Shown: piece by piece, positions 44,266 through 55,200 of the stretch
How positions within the stretch are numbered: position 1 is the stretch's first letter
Layout: every line of letters begins with the position of its first letter
NCBI RefSeq assembly: GCF_004379255.2
Contig: NC_056047.1
Location: 21,900,293 to 21,964,292 of the forward strand
Direction of reading: 5' to 3'
Length of the DNA: 64,000 nt
Source: Salvia splendens
Lineage: Eukaryota > Streptophyta > Magnoliopsida > Lamiales > Lamiaceae
Notes under the pieces: model-generated
Seen by the model: the letters and a program-made list of their open reading frames with translations, nothing else
Databases searched by the model: none
Told to the model about the DNA's origin: nothing
Translations under genes and position numbers: made by a program

Positions 44266-45579
44266 TTGAAGCGATTCTGGAATTCTGTGCGAACCCGAAG
44301 CCAGCTAGATCAAGGAAGGCACCTTATGTGGCGAGCATGGACAGTTCTACTGAGTCTAAGAAGGGAATCGCAACAGAGTCCAGAGAAAAATCCCTTGCCC
44401 CAGGAAAAAGATGTCCCCAAGAAAGAATTGAAAACGCTTCCACCTGGGCTCAAGTATGCGTATCTGGAGGAGAATGAAAATTTCCCGGTAATTATTAACA
44501 ACAGCTTGACCGAGGGACAAGAAGAGAAATTGCTGAATGTGATCCGGAGACACAAGAAGGCTATTGGGTGGACACTCTCTGACTTGGTTGGAATCAGTCC
44601 AGATATGGGCATGCGTCACATTCGTCTAGAAGAAGGAGCAAAAGCCTGCAGGGACCCGCAACGTAAGTTGAATCCGAACATGAGGGAAGAAGTGCTGAAG
44701 GAAGTATTGAAGCTGCTATCCCTAGGAATCATATATTCCATACCAGACAGTGAATGGGTTAGTCCAGTACATATGGTACCGAAGAAGTCAGGAATACAGG
44801 TGGTTAAGAATGATAAAAATGAGTTGGTCCCCACTCGACTTGTTACTGGGTGGAGGATGTGTATTGACCACCGGAAGCTGAACGAGGCTACTAAGAAGGA
44901 TCACTTCCCGTTACCTTTCACTGACCAAATGTTGGAGAGGTTGGCGGGCAAGCAATATTTCTGCTTCCTGGATGGATATAGTGGGTATTTTCAAATCTAT
45001 GTGGATCCCGAGGACCAGGAGAAGACAACTTTCACGTGTCCCTTTGGAACGTATGCTTATAGCCGGATGCCGTTTGGTCTGTGCAATGCGCCAGGCACCT
45101 TTCAGCGGTGTATGATGAGTATCTTCTCGGATCTCCTGGAGGATTGCATCGAGATTTTTATTGATGACTTCACTGTGTACGGGAATTCATTTGACTCGTG
45201 TTTGGCAAGTTTGGATGTAGTGCTGAGGAGGTGTCAGGAGAAGCACTTGGTTTTGAATTTCGAGAAATGCCACTTTATGGTCCCCGAGGGAATTGTCCTA
45301 GGGCATGTGGTATCGGAAATAGGCATACAAGTAGATCAAGCAAAAATCGATGTTATCTCAAAACTGCCTTACCCGACGAATCAGAAAGAGGTGAGAGGAT
45401 TCCTAGGGCATGCAGGATTTTATAGGAGGTTTATAAAGGATTTTGCGAGAATTGCTCAACCACTCACTCACTTATTGCATAACGATGTGGAGTTTGTTTT
45501 CGATGAGGAGTGCAAAAAAGCTTTTCAGTTGTTGAAGGATAGGTTAGTTTCTGCTCCCATTATTAGAGCGCCCAACTGA
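44266..45579 (+). pseudogene. Athila reverse transcriptase
   Basis: From about residue 60 the frame matches Athila RT: HIRLEEGAKACRDPQRKLN, SEWVSPVHMVPKKSG, MPFGLCNAPGTFQRCMM, the catalytic FIDDFTVYG and GFLGHAGFYRRFIKDF. The upstream part of the ORF is a frame-shifted start: the native frame (LSDDELVEAILEFCANPKPA, from 44232) joins between 44340 and 44400. The frame ends with a TGA at 45577-45579, where relatives have Trp. Confidence 0.88.
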
Positions 45580-45597
45580 AATCTACCCTTTGAGATC

Positions 45598-46440
45598 ATG
45601 TGCGACGCAAGCGACTACGCCGTGGGAGTGGTGCTAGGTCAAAGAGTTGATGGGAGAAGCTACGTGATTTTTTATGCATCCAAGACACTGAATCAAGCTC
45701 AGAAGAATTATGACACCACTGAAAAGGAGATGCTGGCTGTTGTATACTCATTCGAGAAGTTTCGCCCATACTTGCTGGGGTCGAAGGTGACCGTTTTCAC
45801 AGACCACGCGGCTATTAAGTACCTGCTGGTGAAGAAGGAGTCCAAACCAAGATTAATCCGTTGGGTGTTACTTTTACGAGAATTTGATTGGGAGGTCAAG
45901 GATAAGAAAGGAACTGAGAACAAGGTGGCTGACCACTTGAGTCGTATTTTTCAAGGGGAGACCGAGGAAACAATTCCAGATGCATTCCCCGAGGAACATC
46001 TGTACTATTTAGGAGAACTTCCTAGACCCGTCAATTGGGAAAAGATCATGGCGTTAACAGATCCAGGTGATTCTGAGAGAGGAAAATGTCGTCTAAACGA
46101 TGAGCCATGGTTCGCAGACTTGGCAAACTACTTGGTCACTGGAGAGGTGCCCAGTTCGCAGGAAATTTCCCGGGCCCAGAGGATGAAGCTCAAAAGCGAG
46201 GCCAAGTATTATTTCTGGGACGACCCGTATTTGTGGAAAATGGGAGCTGACCAAGTGATTAGAAGATGCATACCAGAATGGGAACAAAGGGATGTGCTGA
46301 ACCATTGCCATGCCCTAGCTTGTGGAGGTCACTTTGGACCTAGGAAGACTGCAAGGAAGGTGTTGGATAGTGGTTTTTACTGGTCTACATTGCATAAGGA
46401 TGCTTTCGAGTATTGTCAGAACTGTGAGAGGTGTCAATAG
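45598..46440 (+). pseudogene. Athila RNase H and integrase zinc domain
   Basis: RNase H has [27 protein letters not shown] and [20 protein letters not shown]. The integrase zinc domain follows with [19 protein letters not shown] and [12 protein letters not shown] at 46438-46440 ends the frame directly after the second Cys pair, where relatives have Gln. Confidence 0.88.
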
Positions 46441-47412
46441 ACAGGGGGAATCTCTAGGAGGGACGAAATGCCACAAGTTCCAGTGATTGTGTGTGAGATC
46501 TTCGATGTCTGGGGAATGGATTTAATGGGTCCATTTCCGTCTTCATACGGGAACGCATACATACTTGTGGCAGTTGATTATGTTTCAAAGTGGATAGAGG
46601 CCAAGGCGACCACATCGTGTGAAGCCAAAGAGGTAGCGAAATTTCTTAGAGCTAACATCTTTAACAGGTACGGAGTGCCCAGAGCTATAATATCTGATAA
46701 TGGGACGCATTTCCGTAACCGGACTATTGAAGCTCTAATGAGAAAGTACGGAGTTCACCATCGCCTATCCACACCATATCATCCTCAATCAAATGGGCAA
46801 GCTAAAATATCAAACAGAGAAATCAAAGCGATTCTGGAAAAGACGGTTAATTCGTCAAGGAATGACTGGAGTAAGAGACTTGATGACGCACTATGGGCAT
46901 ACAGAACAGCATATAAAACGCCCATTGAAATGTCTCCTTATAGGTTAGTATTCGGCAAGATGTGTCACTTGCCGGTGGAAATTGAGCATAGGGCGTACTG
47001 GGCAGTCAAGGAGATTAATATGAATCCTCAAGCCTGTGAGGGAGAGAGGAAACTGCAGCTCCAGGAGTTGGAAGAATTGAGGCTTGAGTCTTACGAATCA
47101 GCGATGTGGTACAAAGAAAAGACCAAGCTTTGGCATGATAAGAATCTCCGGACCAAGGAACTGCAAGTTGGGCAGAAAGTTCTCCTGTTCCAATCCCGAC
47201 TCAAGTTAATGCCTGGTAAGCTGAAGTCCAAATGGACTGGACAATACACTATTGTGAGTCTTCGTGCAAATGGAGCAGTAGAGATCCAGGGAAGTGCTTC
47301 AAACTCAACTCATTTTCTTGTCAACGTTCATCGTGTGAAGGTATTTAGGGATAACTCGGAGCTGTGTGTAGTGGACGAAATGCCACTACGCGCACTCTCT
47401 GATATCGCCTGA
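46441..47412 (+). pseudogene. Athila integrase core with the catalytic Glu changed
   Basis: After the TAG the same frame continues with [13 protein letters not shown] and [12 protein letters not shown] (Asp). IISDNGTHF (second Asp) follows, then [17 protein letters not shown]. The DDE glutamate of NGQAE is Lys here (codon AAA for GAA). The C-terminal module ([13 protein letters not shown]) is present with GQY for GPY. The integrase would be inactive even without the stops. Confidence 0.88.
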
Positions 47413-48003
47413 TCGGTCTAGGAAGTGAGTGTCCTTAAGGATTTCCTAGGTCCAGTATCCAAGAAGTTTTACCATGACCTGACCTAGGAATCGTAAGAAC
47501 ACTTGAACACAATTTGTAAATATTTAATTATTTTCCTTAAATCAAGAAAACTCAAACAAACCAGAAAAAATAATCTTCCAAAAATATTTTCGAAATACCA
47601 GACTCCTTGGGAATGTTTTTGATATTGTCATATCTTAGACCTGGGGGGTCTGGCGTTTCATTTTTTTAGTTTGATTCTTTTTTTTATGTGTGTAGTTCTG
47701 CAAAGAGTATCTACTGGGGCAGGGAGTTGAGGAGCAAAACATTGGAGGGAATTGGCACCGGTTCGGATTTCAAAAAACTAAAGGGGCACCTTTATGAGGA
47801 GACGTACGGTCGCTAGCGTCATGCCTGCAAAACTGTCCTCGTCCATACCCATCAGCTAATAACCGAGTGCTGCTTTTTATTTTTCATTACTCACTCTCTC
47901 TCTACATTCGAAAATCCCTAAAATTTCTCTTTAGGTTTTATTTCTCTAACCCTAATCGAGAAAATTCCGTCCGAGTTTCTATGAAAATTTTGCAGCATTC
48001 TTC
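47413..48003 (+). other. spacer between integrase and third ORF of nested Athila
   Basis: Non-coding. It contains GACCTGGGGGGTCTGGCG near 47638, a purine/G-rich stretch that could be a central primer or part of a promoter for the downstream ORF. It ends with ACCCTAATCGAG-type sequence and a short leader before the ATG at 48004. Confidence 0.5.
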
Positions 48004-50741
48004 ATGGACAACAAACAGGGTGCCGGAAGTACTTCAGGACCCGCCGATTCTAATACGGTGGCGTTCATGGCTGACCTCCTACAAAAATTTGGGGGGCCAG
48101 AAAAGGTGATGGAGGCATTTGCTATGTTCGCGGCTGTGATGAGGAAATCTGTACCGGCCGTTTCAACATCTGCCGTACCACCCCCACCGGAAACTTCAGG
48201 GGTTTCAACATCCCAACCGGAAGCCGTCGCAGAACCTGACACTGCCGTCCCGGAGACAGCCGCTGTAGAAAAGCACGAAGAAGAAGCAGATCTGGCGGCA
48301 GGGCTGGGATTATTGGCTGTAAGTGAACCCAGGTTAGATTCTGTCGCTGAGGGAGTTCCTGAGGGGGTGAACCCTGTGTTTGCCGCCGTGGATTTTGTGG
48401 AGAAAGAAACCCTACCAGAATCTGTGGGTGTGGATCTTTCTGTTGTTGCTGATAGTCGTACAGAGGGGGAATCCCCTGTTTTGGAAAAGTTTGGAGGGGG
48501 GAAATCCCAGTTGTTGGTAGTGATGTTCCAGAGGGCGACGAAGCCCTAAATTCTGATAGAAAATTAGCGGAGGAAACCACAGAAGTGGTTGAGGGCGCCG
48601 AAGCCCTAACTGTTGAGGAAGATGTCAAAGAGGGGGAAACCCCGGAGAAGTCCGTGGGTATTGAAGCCCACGTTGAACAAGAGTTGGTTGGGGTAGAGTC
48701 CCCTGTTTATCTCAAGGGGGCGACCCCTTTTATGTCTGACAAGGGAGAAGCCCTCGTTGCTGATGTTGAACAAGAACCCGGCGGCGACGGGATGACTTTG
48801 ATGGTAGATCTGACTGATGTCCCCGTTAGGACCGATTCACCAGTTAACGCACGGGAAGCAAGGAGGCAAGCTCGTTGAGGTTTACGTGATGAAATAGAGG
48901 AACACATCCCGCGGACAGAAGCAGGGTCGCTGGATCTAGAGCCTGCAGCTCCTGACCAGGTAAACTCTCCTAGACCTACTGATGGGAAGAGCGACAAGAA
49001 GGAGCGCCGATACGCGGTCGAGAGGAAAAGGAAAGGAAAACAGATTGCTCCTTCCTCGACCAAGAAAGCAAAAGGGAAGTCCGTTGAACCCTCTCTCCCT
49101 CCACCTGCTAAGGTACCGTACGCTGCTGAGTCCGGAAGCCCTGATGGGTCCAGTGGCTCCGAAGAAGAACAAGAGGTGGAGCTCAACTTTGAGCCGAAAG
49201 AAATCTGGATTACTAAAGAGCTGTTGAACGAGATGAGGAAGTTCGCGGACCCAAAACGCACAGCAATATACACGGAGAAGAGTGGTTTAGGAAAGGTTGC
49301 TAAGTCCGGGAAGATGTATGACTCGGCGGAACTAAAGGAGATCTCGAGCAACGATGAATTTCGGGGGTATATAGAGGCAATCGGCTTTGACTGGTTGCTA
49401 AAGCATAGCACCCTTGAGGTTCCGATAGACTTGGCCCATGAATTTTTCTCGACTTTTCGGTTTAAATCTACCACCGACTTGGATGCCGATTCCATTAACT
49501 TCTAGCTCTTCACCGAAGAACATGTGATGAGCATCCATGAGTGGACCTTACGGATGGGTCTGCTGACGCGTACAGAAGATGACGAAGGATTATGGAACGA
49601 GAGAATGGTCGGCCCACCAAAGTTCACGCCAGGTTTCAAAGCGCAGAGCGCATGGGAGTTCTTGACCCACCCGAGGGTGGGTCAATTTAAAACTAGTTTT
49701 TCGAAGGCCCACCATATCGAGAACAGGATCCTAAGGTTCGCCCAAACCTTCATTAGCTATAATCTGATGGGCACAGCTAACAACGCATTGACGACTCCCG
49801 ACTTATACTTTACTTGGTGCATGGCCACGGGTGTAGGTGTCCACTTGGGCTACTGGTTAGCCCAAGCCTGCCACCAAGTAACTGCCAACCCTTCCCGGCA
49901 TCTATACACATGCCATCTTCTCGGGGCTTATCTACAGCGGAATGTGATCATGAAGATCCACAAGTCCTGCCGAGAAGTGAAGATGTGTCTACCCCCAGAG
50001 GTTTTCAACATGGATTACTTCTTCAACAAGGGGCTGCTAATCACGCACGGGAGGGATGTCTGTTTTTATAAAGTTGGTAAGTCGGAAGCCCAGATCAAAC
50101 AGGAGCAAGAGGTGGCGGGGGTGACAGAAATTGCTGATGTGGATGCAGCCAAAGAGTCAGTCGTGGAAGTGGAAGTGATGAGGAAGGAAGTCGGATGGAT
50201 GATATTCGAAATTCAAAAGGTGAGGGAAGAGATCGTGGCCCTACGGGGTAAAGGGAAGGACAGTGTTGGGGCTGAGGGAGTCCGGAAAGAAGTTGTCGGA
50301 GTAAGAACGGAGATCGACGAAATGAAAACGGAAGTCAGGAAGGTTAGGGAGGAAATGGTGGCCCTCAAGGGGCCCATTTCTGATCTGGTGGAGACATCAT
50401 CCAGATGTACTGAGATGATGACGGAAGGTGTCGCATTAATAATGACGATGATGAAGTGGTTGCGCGAGAAATTTTCGGACGCACCAAAGTCACTTCCTGG
50501 ATCCAGTGGCGGAACCACGGCGCCAAGTCCAGGAAGTTTATCTATCCAGAAGCCGCCACAAGTCACCAAGCCTCTGACCATCCTGTCTTCTGCTAGACCC
50601 GTGACTTTAAAGAAGACCGTACCCAGACAGACAGAAGAGAGGACAGAGAAGCCGGAATCGCCGGCAAGAAAGAAGGCTAAAGTGACCCAACAGGCCGTGC
50701 CGCCCAAGTCTGGCTCCCAAGGGGGCCAGACCCCGAATTAA
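48004..50741 (+). pseudogene. Athila third ORF (envelope position), full length with stops and one frameshift
   Basis: The ORF starts MDNKQGAGSTSGPADS and has an acidic, Pro/Glu-rich N-terminal third. A Lys-rich stretch (KKERRYAVERKRKGKQ, nuclear-signal-like) comes next. The core contains EIWITKELLNEMRKF, IHEWTLRMGL, DLYFTWCMATG, VHLGYWLAQ and CHLLGAYLQRN. Coiled-coil repeats (EVRKVREEMVALKG) and a basic tail end it. A frameshift lies near 48490, and stops at 48876-48878 (TGA) and 49503-49505 (TAG). The core resembles the 'plant transposon protein' domain often seen after Athila pol. I see no signal peptide or transmembrane helix, so an envelope function is not supported. Confidence 0.75.
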
Positions 50742-50844
50742 TTCCCCCCAACCCAAGTACCTTTTACTTTTCATCTTTTATTGCTTTCTGTTTTTGTTTT
50801 TCTATGCCAGTATGCTTGTTCTGTACTTATGTGTTGCAATTTCC

Positions 50845-50877
50845 CACACTTAGCCCATTCTTTGGTCTAAGTGTGAG
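50845..50877 (+). promoter_or_regulatory. stem-loop 1 after third ORF of nested Athila
   Basis: The arms CACACTTAG and CTAAGTGTG pair perfectly, about 105 bp after the ORF stop. Confidence 0.6.
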
Positions 50878-50923
50878 AAGGGGTTGTGCCGTTTTTGCAT
50901 GTTTGGTTTTAGTTGTTGAACTT

Positions 50924-50962
50924 TCTCCCACTTAGCTCGGTGTACGGTCTAAGTGTGAGAAG
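50924..50962 (+). promoter_or_regulatory. stem-loop 2 after third ORF of nested Athila
   Basis: The arms TCTCCCACTTAG and CTAAGTGTGAGA pair with two mismatches. It lies about 80 bp after stem-loop 1. Confidence 0.55.
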
Positions 50963-51429
50963 TTTGTTTTGTTTTTAGCATGTTGTTTGTTCGTTTTGTG
51001 GTATGTTTTGTGTTGTTCATACTCCCCTGTTTCTCCCCCCTTCACTAGGATAGCTTGGGGACAAGCTTGAGTGAAGTGGGAGGGGGAGGGAATAGGTGCA
51101 GTATGTAAATAAGAGTCTTAGAGTCTTCAGTTTTTTTTTTTTTTTTTTTTTGCGTGTTGCATGAGTTAGTGGATACAATAAGGCAAAAATTCCCTTAGTA
51201 AGAGCAATTGAAGAAAGGATACACGTCAACTTTGATGCCCTTTTCCTTAATAAACCAAAAGCGGTTTGGATGAAGTGAGGACGATAGAGGATGCTTTAGA
51301 TAACCTAGCCGTGCAGCCCTACTATAAAAGTGAGTTATAAGCCTAAACACTTTGAGCTAACATGTAAAAAATGGGCAGCCACTTGATGCTTAGGGAGTAG
51401 AGTACAAAGGAGGAAAAATGGGTTATGGA

Positions 51430-51585
51430 GGAATAAGCTGGACGAAGTCCAGAACTATTGGTATAAGCTGGACGAAGTCCAGGAAAATGAGGTATAAGCT
51501 GGACGAAGTCCAGGGGAGGAGAAAATTGAAAAAAAGGGGGAGGTATAAAAAGAATTGAAAAAAAGGGGGACGAAGTCCAGGGAAA
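51430..51585 (+). repeat. tandem repeat with core GGACGAAGTCC
   Basis: ATAAGCTGGACGAAGTCCAG occurs three times (near 51432, 51462 and 51494), and the core recurs near 51567. The core itself is a small hairpin (GGAC..GTCC). Confidence 0.85.
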
Positions 51586-52081
51586 AAAAAGGAAAAAGAA
51601 TAAAAATTACCTGACCTAGAAAAAAAAAGATGATAGAAAGGAGAAACTCTCGTAACCCAACGCATCAGTGGTGTAACTTTAACTTTGGAGCGTTTTGGTC
51701 CTAACATCCCTGGTGAGGAATGAGCGATCGAGCGAACCTAACCGCTAGGAAATCCATAGGCTTCTTGACAAACTGACGGACCGTTTAGGTCGACGAAGGA
51801 AGAGGGAGGATTTGAAGACTGTAGACAATCAGAGAGAACTTAAGCTTGTGGGGACCGTTGCCTAAAAGTTGAAACTAGTGCATGCTTATTTGTTGTATTT
51901 TGTGTTCTTTGTGTGTTATTTTTCTTTTCTGAATCTGTAGTTGTCTAGGTCTAGGAGTCTGTTTTTATGTTAGTTTCTTGTTTATAGAGTCGTTCTTGGG
52001 AACCGTGCATTGAAATTCGCCTTATTTCTTTTTTCTTGTCTTTCATACTTGAGGACAAGCATGGTTTAAGTGTGAGCAGTT

Positions 52082-53680
52082 TGATAAGGCTAATTTCATG
52101 CATAGGTCTAGGGGGAAAATCCGTGAATTTACAGGGTCTAACACTTGTTTTAAGCCAGGTGTGTAGAAGGAATCCGCCAAGTCCAGGAAGGGAAGGCGGT
52201 AATCACACGCCCGAGGAAACTGGCGGATAAGTGAACAATGTGCGAAAAATTGCTTGACGGAGGAAACCTTGGAGTTGAAGGGTAGAATAGAGATTTTTAC
52301 GAAGACTCTAGAAGGTTATGTCCGCATCTATAAAAGGGAGAAACATGCACGCTGGAGGGAGCTTCTCGGTTGGAGGCCTCGCTAACAGCATGTAGCTTAC
52401 TTCACTTTTCACACACTTGGGTTCTTTTCGTGGGGAGATTCAGGGTGACGCACTTTGGGTTCACATCTAGCTTTTTCACTTTTTCGATTGGGTTGTAACA
52501 CCGTCCTTCTGTGGGGCGAAGAAACAATTTATTTTCCGCTTTCGTACTTTGCTGATTTCGCCGAGCTTTGCTGTTCAAAGCTCGGACCTCTGGTTGTTTT
52601 TACCATTTATTCCGTATTTTATGCGAGTTTTATTTTCAGTTATGTCGATGATGTTGATTTCTGGTTTTGCTGCTATGATCTTCTGGAATTTGAGTTAGTT
52701 TACTTGTTTTGGATGCGTTTCGCAATTGTTTTCTGAATTTATGCAGGTTGTGGTTGGATCTGGGTGATCGGAGTCTGTTTGTTGATGAATCGGAGAGTTG
52801 AGTTCGCTGGAGTTGTGGAGATGTTTGTGATTGTTTGAATTCGGAGTTGATCGGGATAGATCTGTGAAAACCGGAGTTATAGAGTCGATTTTGTCTGTTG
52901 TTGGGTTCGGATCGCTTGGATCCGGAGTGGATTAAGCATCCGACGTGAATTTGAGCAAGATTGATTAAATTTCATGCCTAGTTTACGTGTTTTCATTTCA
53001 TTTCGCCTAGTTTACGTAGATCTGATGTATTTCCGGTTCATGGTAAGTTTCCAGCATCCAAATCTTTATATTCTGTTCGAATCTAGATATATGCTCTTCT
53101 TTCTCCATTTGCGTGCTTGAATCGGTTAGGAAATTTCATGTCGTTGTTAGTTGGAGCATAAGTTTGTTATTTGTAGCTTTGGCCATACTTACTATATTTG
53201 GAGTCATGGTCCCCGCCGTTTTATTCTCTCTGTCTAGTGTTAATTAGTTAGGCGTTTACTCAATCTAGGAAGTAAAATGTGTCTCTCAGTATTGAAGTCT
53301 GATTCTATTTTCCTTTCTGTGTCCTAGTTCTAGCATTTACATTTCGTGCCTAGGTCTAGAGGTAGTTAAAATTCTCAACCCTTTTGCGTGGCAGCAGCCG
53401 CTTGTTTCTAGAGTCTCTAAGCACTACTTCACGAATCCATCTTCGTGGGATCGACCCCGCTTCTCTATACTAATTTATAGTATTCGGGTTGAGGGATTTA
53501 TTTTTGAAGGGGAGTCGAGTGTGTCCAACGACCAAAACACTGTTGTTCTCTTGAGTTCCTGGACCTGGTGATCCGGTGGATTTAAGGAGCGTGGTGTCTT
53601 GACCGAGCACTTGCTTTAGTTTTCTCTGTGCACACTTGACTTACTTACTATCACTGCTTACAAAGTAGAACCACCCTTCA
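52082..53680 (+). repeat. 3' LTR of nested Athila, 1599 bp
   Basis: It starts TGATAAGGCTAATTTCATGC and ends CCACCCTTCA. It contains GTGGGATCGACCCCGCTTC near 53447, shared with the other Athila LTR. Its first 339 bp match 42606-42944. Confidence 0.94.
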
Positions 53681-55054
53681 CGGGACATAAGTAACCATCT
53701 GGTTGTTTGACTGAGAAGCTAGCTGCCTGTATCCCCAGTTTCCTTCCTTTTGTCGGCTTGACCAATTGGATTGTCCTCCGCTTGACCAGTTCCCTTGAGG
53801 AGCACTTGACCAACCTGCCTGACCTCCTTGTACTTTGTTTCCTCCAGTGTTTGGTCTACTCATGATTCGGGAATGCCAGTTGGACTGCCCGTCAGAGGAG
53901 TGCGTCTGCTGTGGAGGGGGTAGTTGTGGTTGGTTCTGATTTTGATCGCTCCATCTGAAGTTTGGGTGATCCCTCCATGGAGCATCTCTCTGCTTCCCCT
54001 GGATCCAGTTGCCATTTGCATTCCAGTGGCCTGCGGCATTCACTTGCTCAACCTCAGGGAGGAACTCGCAGTAGTAGTAATGATGTTCCTCTGGCGGCGG
54101 TGGTTGCGGCACATACTGCGTTTCCTTGGGTGCAGTTAGTGGTGGTGGTCTGGCTTTCTCCACTACCTCCAGCAGCCTTTTCTCCATTTGCTCAAATCGA
54201 GCTTCTAGCTTTTCATCATTGCGCGCCTCTGCTTTGTGCACTGCCCCTCGTCTATACTGCCCTCGGGTTGTCTCATACGACCGCTTGGCGTCGATCAGCC
54301 TCTCCAGAATATTCTTAGCTTGGCTAAAAGAGGTTTTTGAGAAATCCCCTTGAGCTGCGAGGTTGAGGTCGTTCTTGCTGTCCACCGTGAGTCCGCCGTA
54401 GAAGATCGAGTAGATCTCCATTTCTCCCAGCTTGTGGTTGGGGCATGCTTGAAGCAGCCCTTGAAATCTGTCCAAGTACTGGCCGAGGGGCTCGTCGTAC
54501 TCTTGTCTGGCCTCTGTAATCTCCCTTTTCAGGGCACTTGTCTTTGACGCTGGGAAGAAACGGTCGAGGAATATCATGCGGAGTTCCGCCCAAGTCCTGA
54601 TGGATCCCTCTGGTAGCCTTGACAGCCATACTCCTGAGTCCTCTTTCAAAACGAAGGGGATAGCCTTGAGCCTGTAATCTTCAGACGTGGATCCAGCCGG
54701 GACGGGCTGAATATCGCAGTATCGGCAGAACTCCTCCAGAAAGGCGTACGGACATTCCTTCGAGAGACCGTAGAAGTGGGTCAAGACGGCCAGCACTCCT
54801 GATTTGATAGCGATGGTCCGCATCCCAGGAGTGGCGGCAATGGCATGTGTGGGCTCCTTCTCATCATGAGCGTGCAAAGAGCCGATTCCCGAGTCGTCGA
54901 TGACAACAGCCATCTCTGCTTCTGTTTGCTTTGGTGGTGGTGGTGGTGGGTTTTGCTCAGCTGCTGCTGCTGCCTCTAAAGCTGCTCTGTAACGAGTGGT
55001 AACTACGCCGGCTTCCTGGACTCTCCAACGATTGTTAGTTCTTCTATATATCAA
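53681..55054 (-). pseudogene. Athila gag, N-terminal part (right of nested insertion)
   Basis: An open frame of 458 residues from 55054. It contains an Ala-rich N-terminus and FLEEFCRYCDIQPVPAGS, then the gag core typical of plant Ty3/gypsy (WAELRMIFLDRFFPASKT, EYDEPLGQYLDRFQGLLQAC, FYGGLTVDSKNDLN). A Gln/Trp/Gly-rich tail follows. Gag builds the particle that packages the element's RNA. The frame is cut at MVTYVP by the nested element and continues at 42605. The ATG choice is tentative because the frame has no nearer strong start. Confidence 0.85.
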
Positions 55055-55178
55055 AGGATGATTCCAGTAATCGCCTTAGTGGTACCTTCTCATCAACAGC
55101 AGGAAAAATAAATAAGAAAAGAAAGAAATAAACTATTTACTCCTACGCACTACACACAAATATAAAGTAACACCATGC
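55055..55178 (-). other. short leader of minus-strand Athila
   Basis: Non-coding, between gag and the primer binding site. Confidence 0.6.
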
Positions 55179-55198
55179 TTCCCCGGCAACGGCGCCAT
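55179..55198 (-). promoter_or_regulatory. primer binding site, tRNA-Asp type
   Basis: On the minus strand it reads TGGCGCCGTTGCCGGGGA, the tRNA-Asp-type site described for Athila elements. It lies two bases inside the 5' LTR and supports the lineage call. Confidence 0.9.
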
Positions 55199-55200
55199 TT

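Larger units (their letters stand above)
50742..52081 (+). other. 3' untranslated part of nested Athila
   Basis: It holds two stem-loops (50845-50877, 50924-50962), a T tract of about 22 at 51131-51152 and a small tandem repeat at 51430-51585. It ends in GAGGACAAGCATGG and TTTAAGTGTGAGCAGTT directly before the 3' LTR. Confidence 0.7.
42606..53680 (+). mobile_element. second Athila-type element, nested in gag of the first
   Basis: It starts TGATAAGGCTAATTTCATGC and ends CCACCCTTCA. The target duplication CGGGA lies at 42601-42605 and 53681-53685. It runs opposite to its host. The 5' LTR is cut to its first 339 bp and fused at 42944 to the C-terminal part of gag. The rest of that LTR, the primer binding site and most of gag are deleted. 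Protease, reverse transcriptase, RNase H, integrase, third ORF and a full 3' LTR remain, with several nonsense codons. Confidence 0.95.

Noticed and set aside
48004..50741. Calling the Athila third ORF an envelope protein
   Set aside because: Position suggests it, but no signal peptide, membrane segment or glycoprotein pattern is visible, so only the position is stated.
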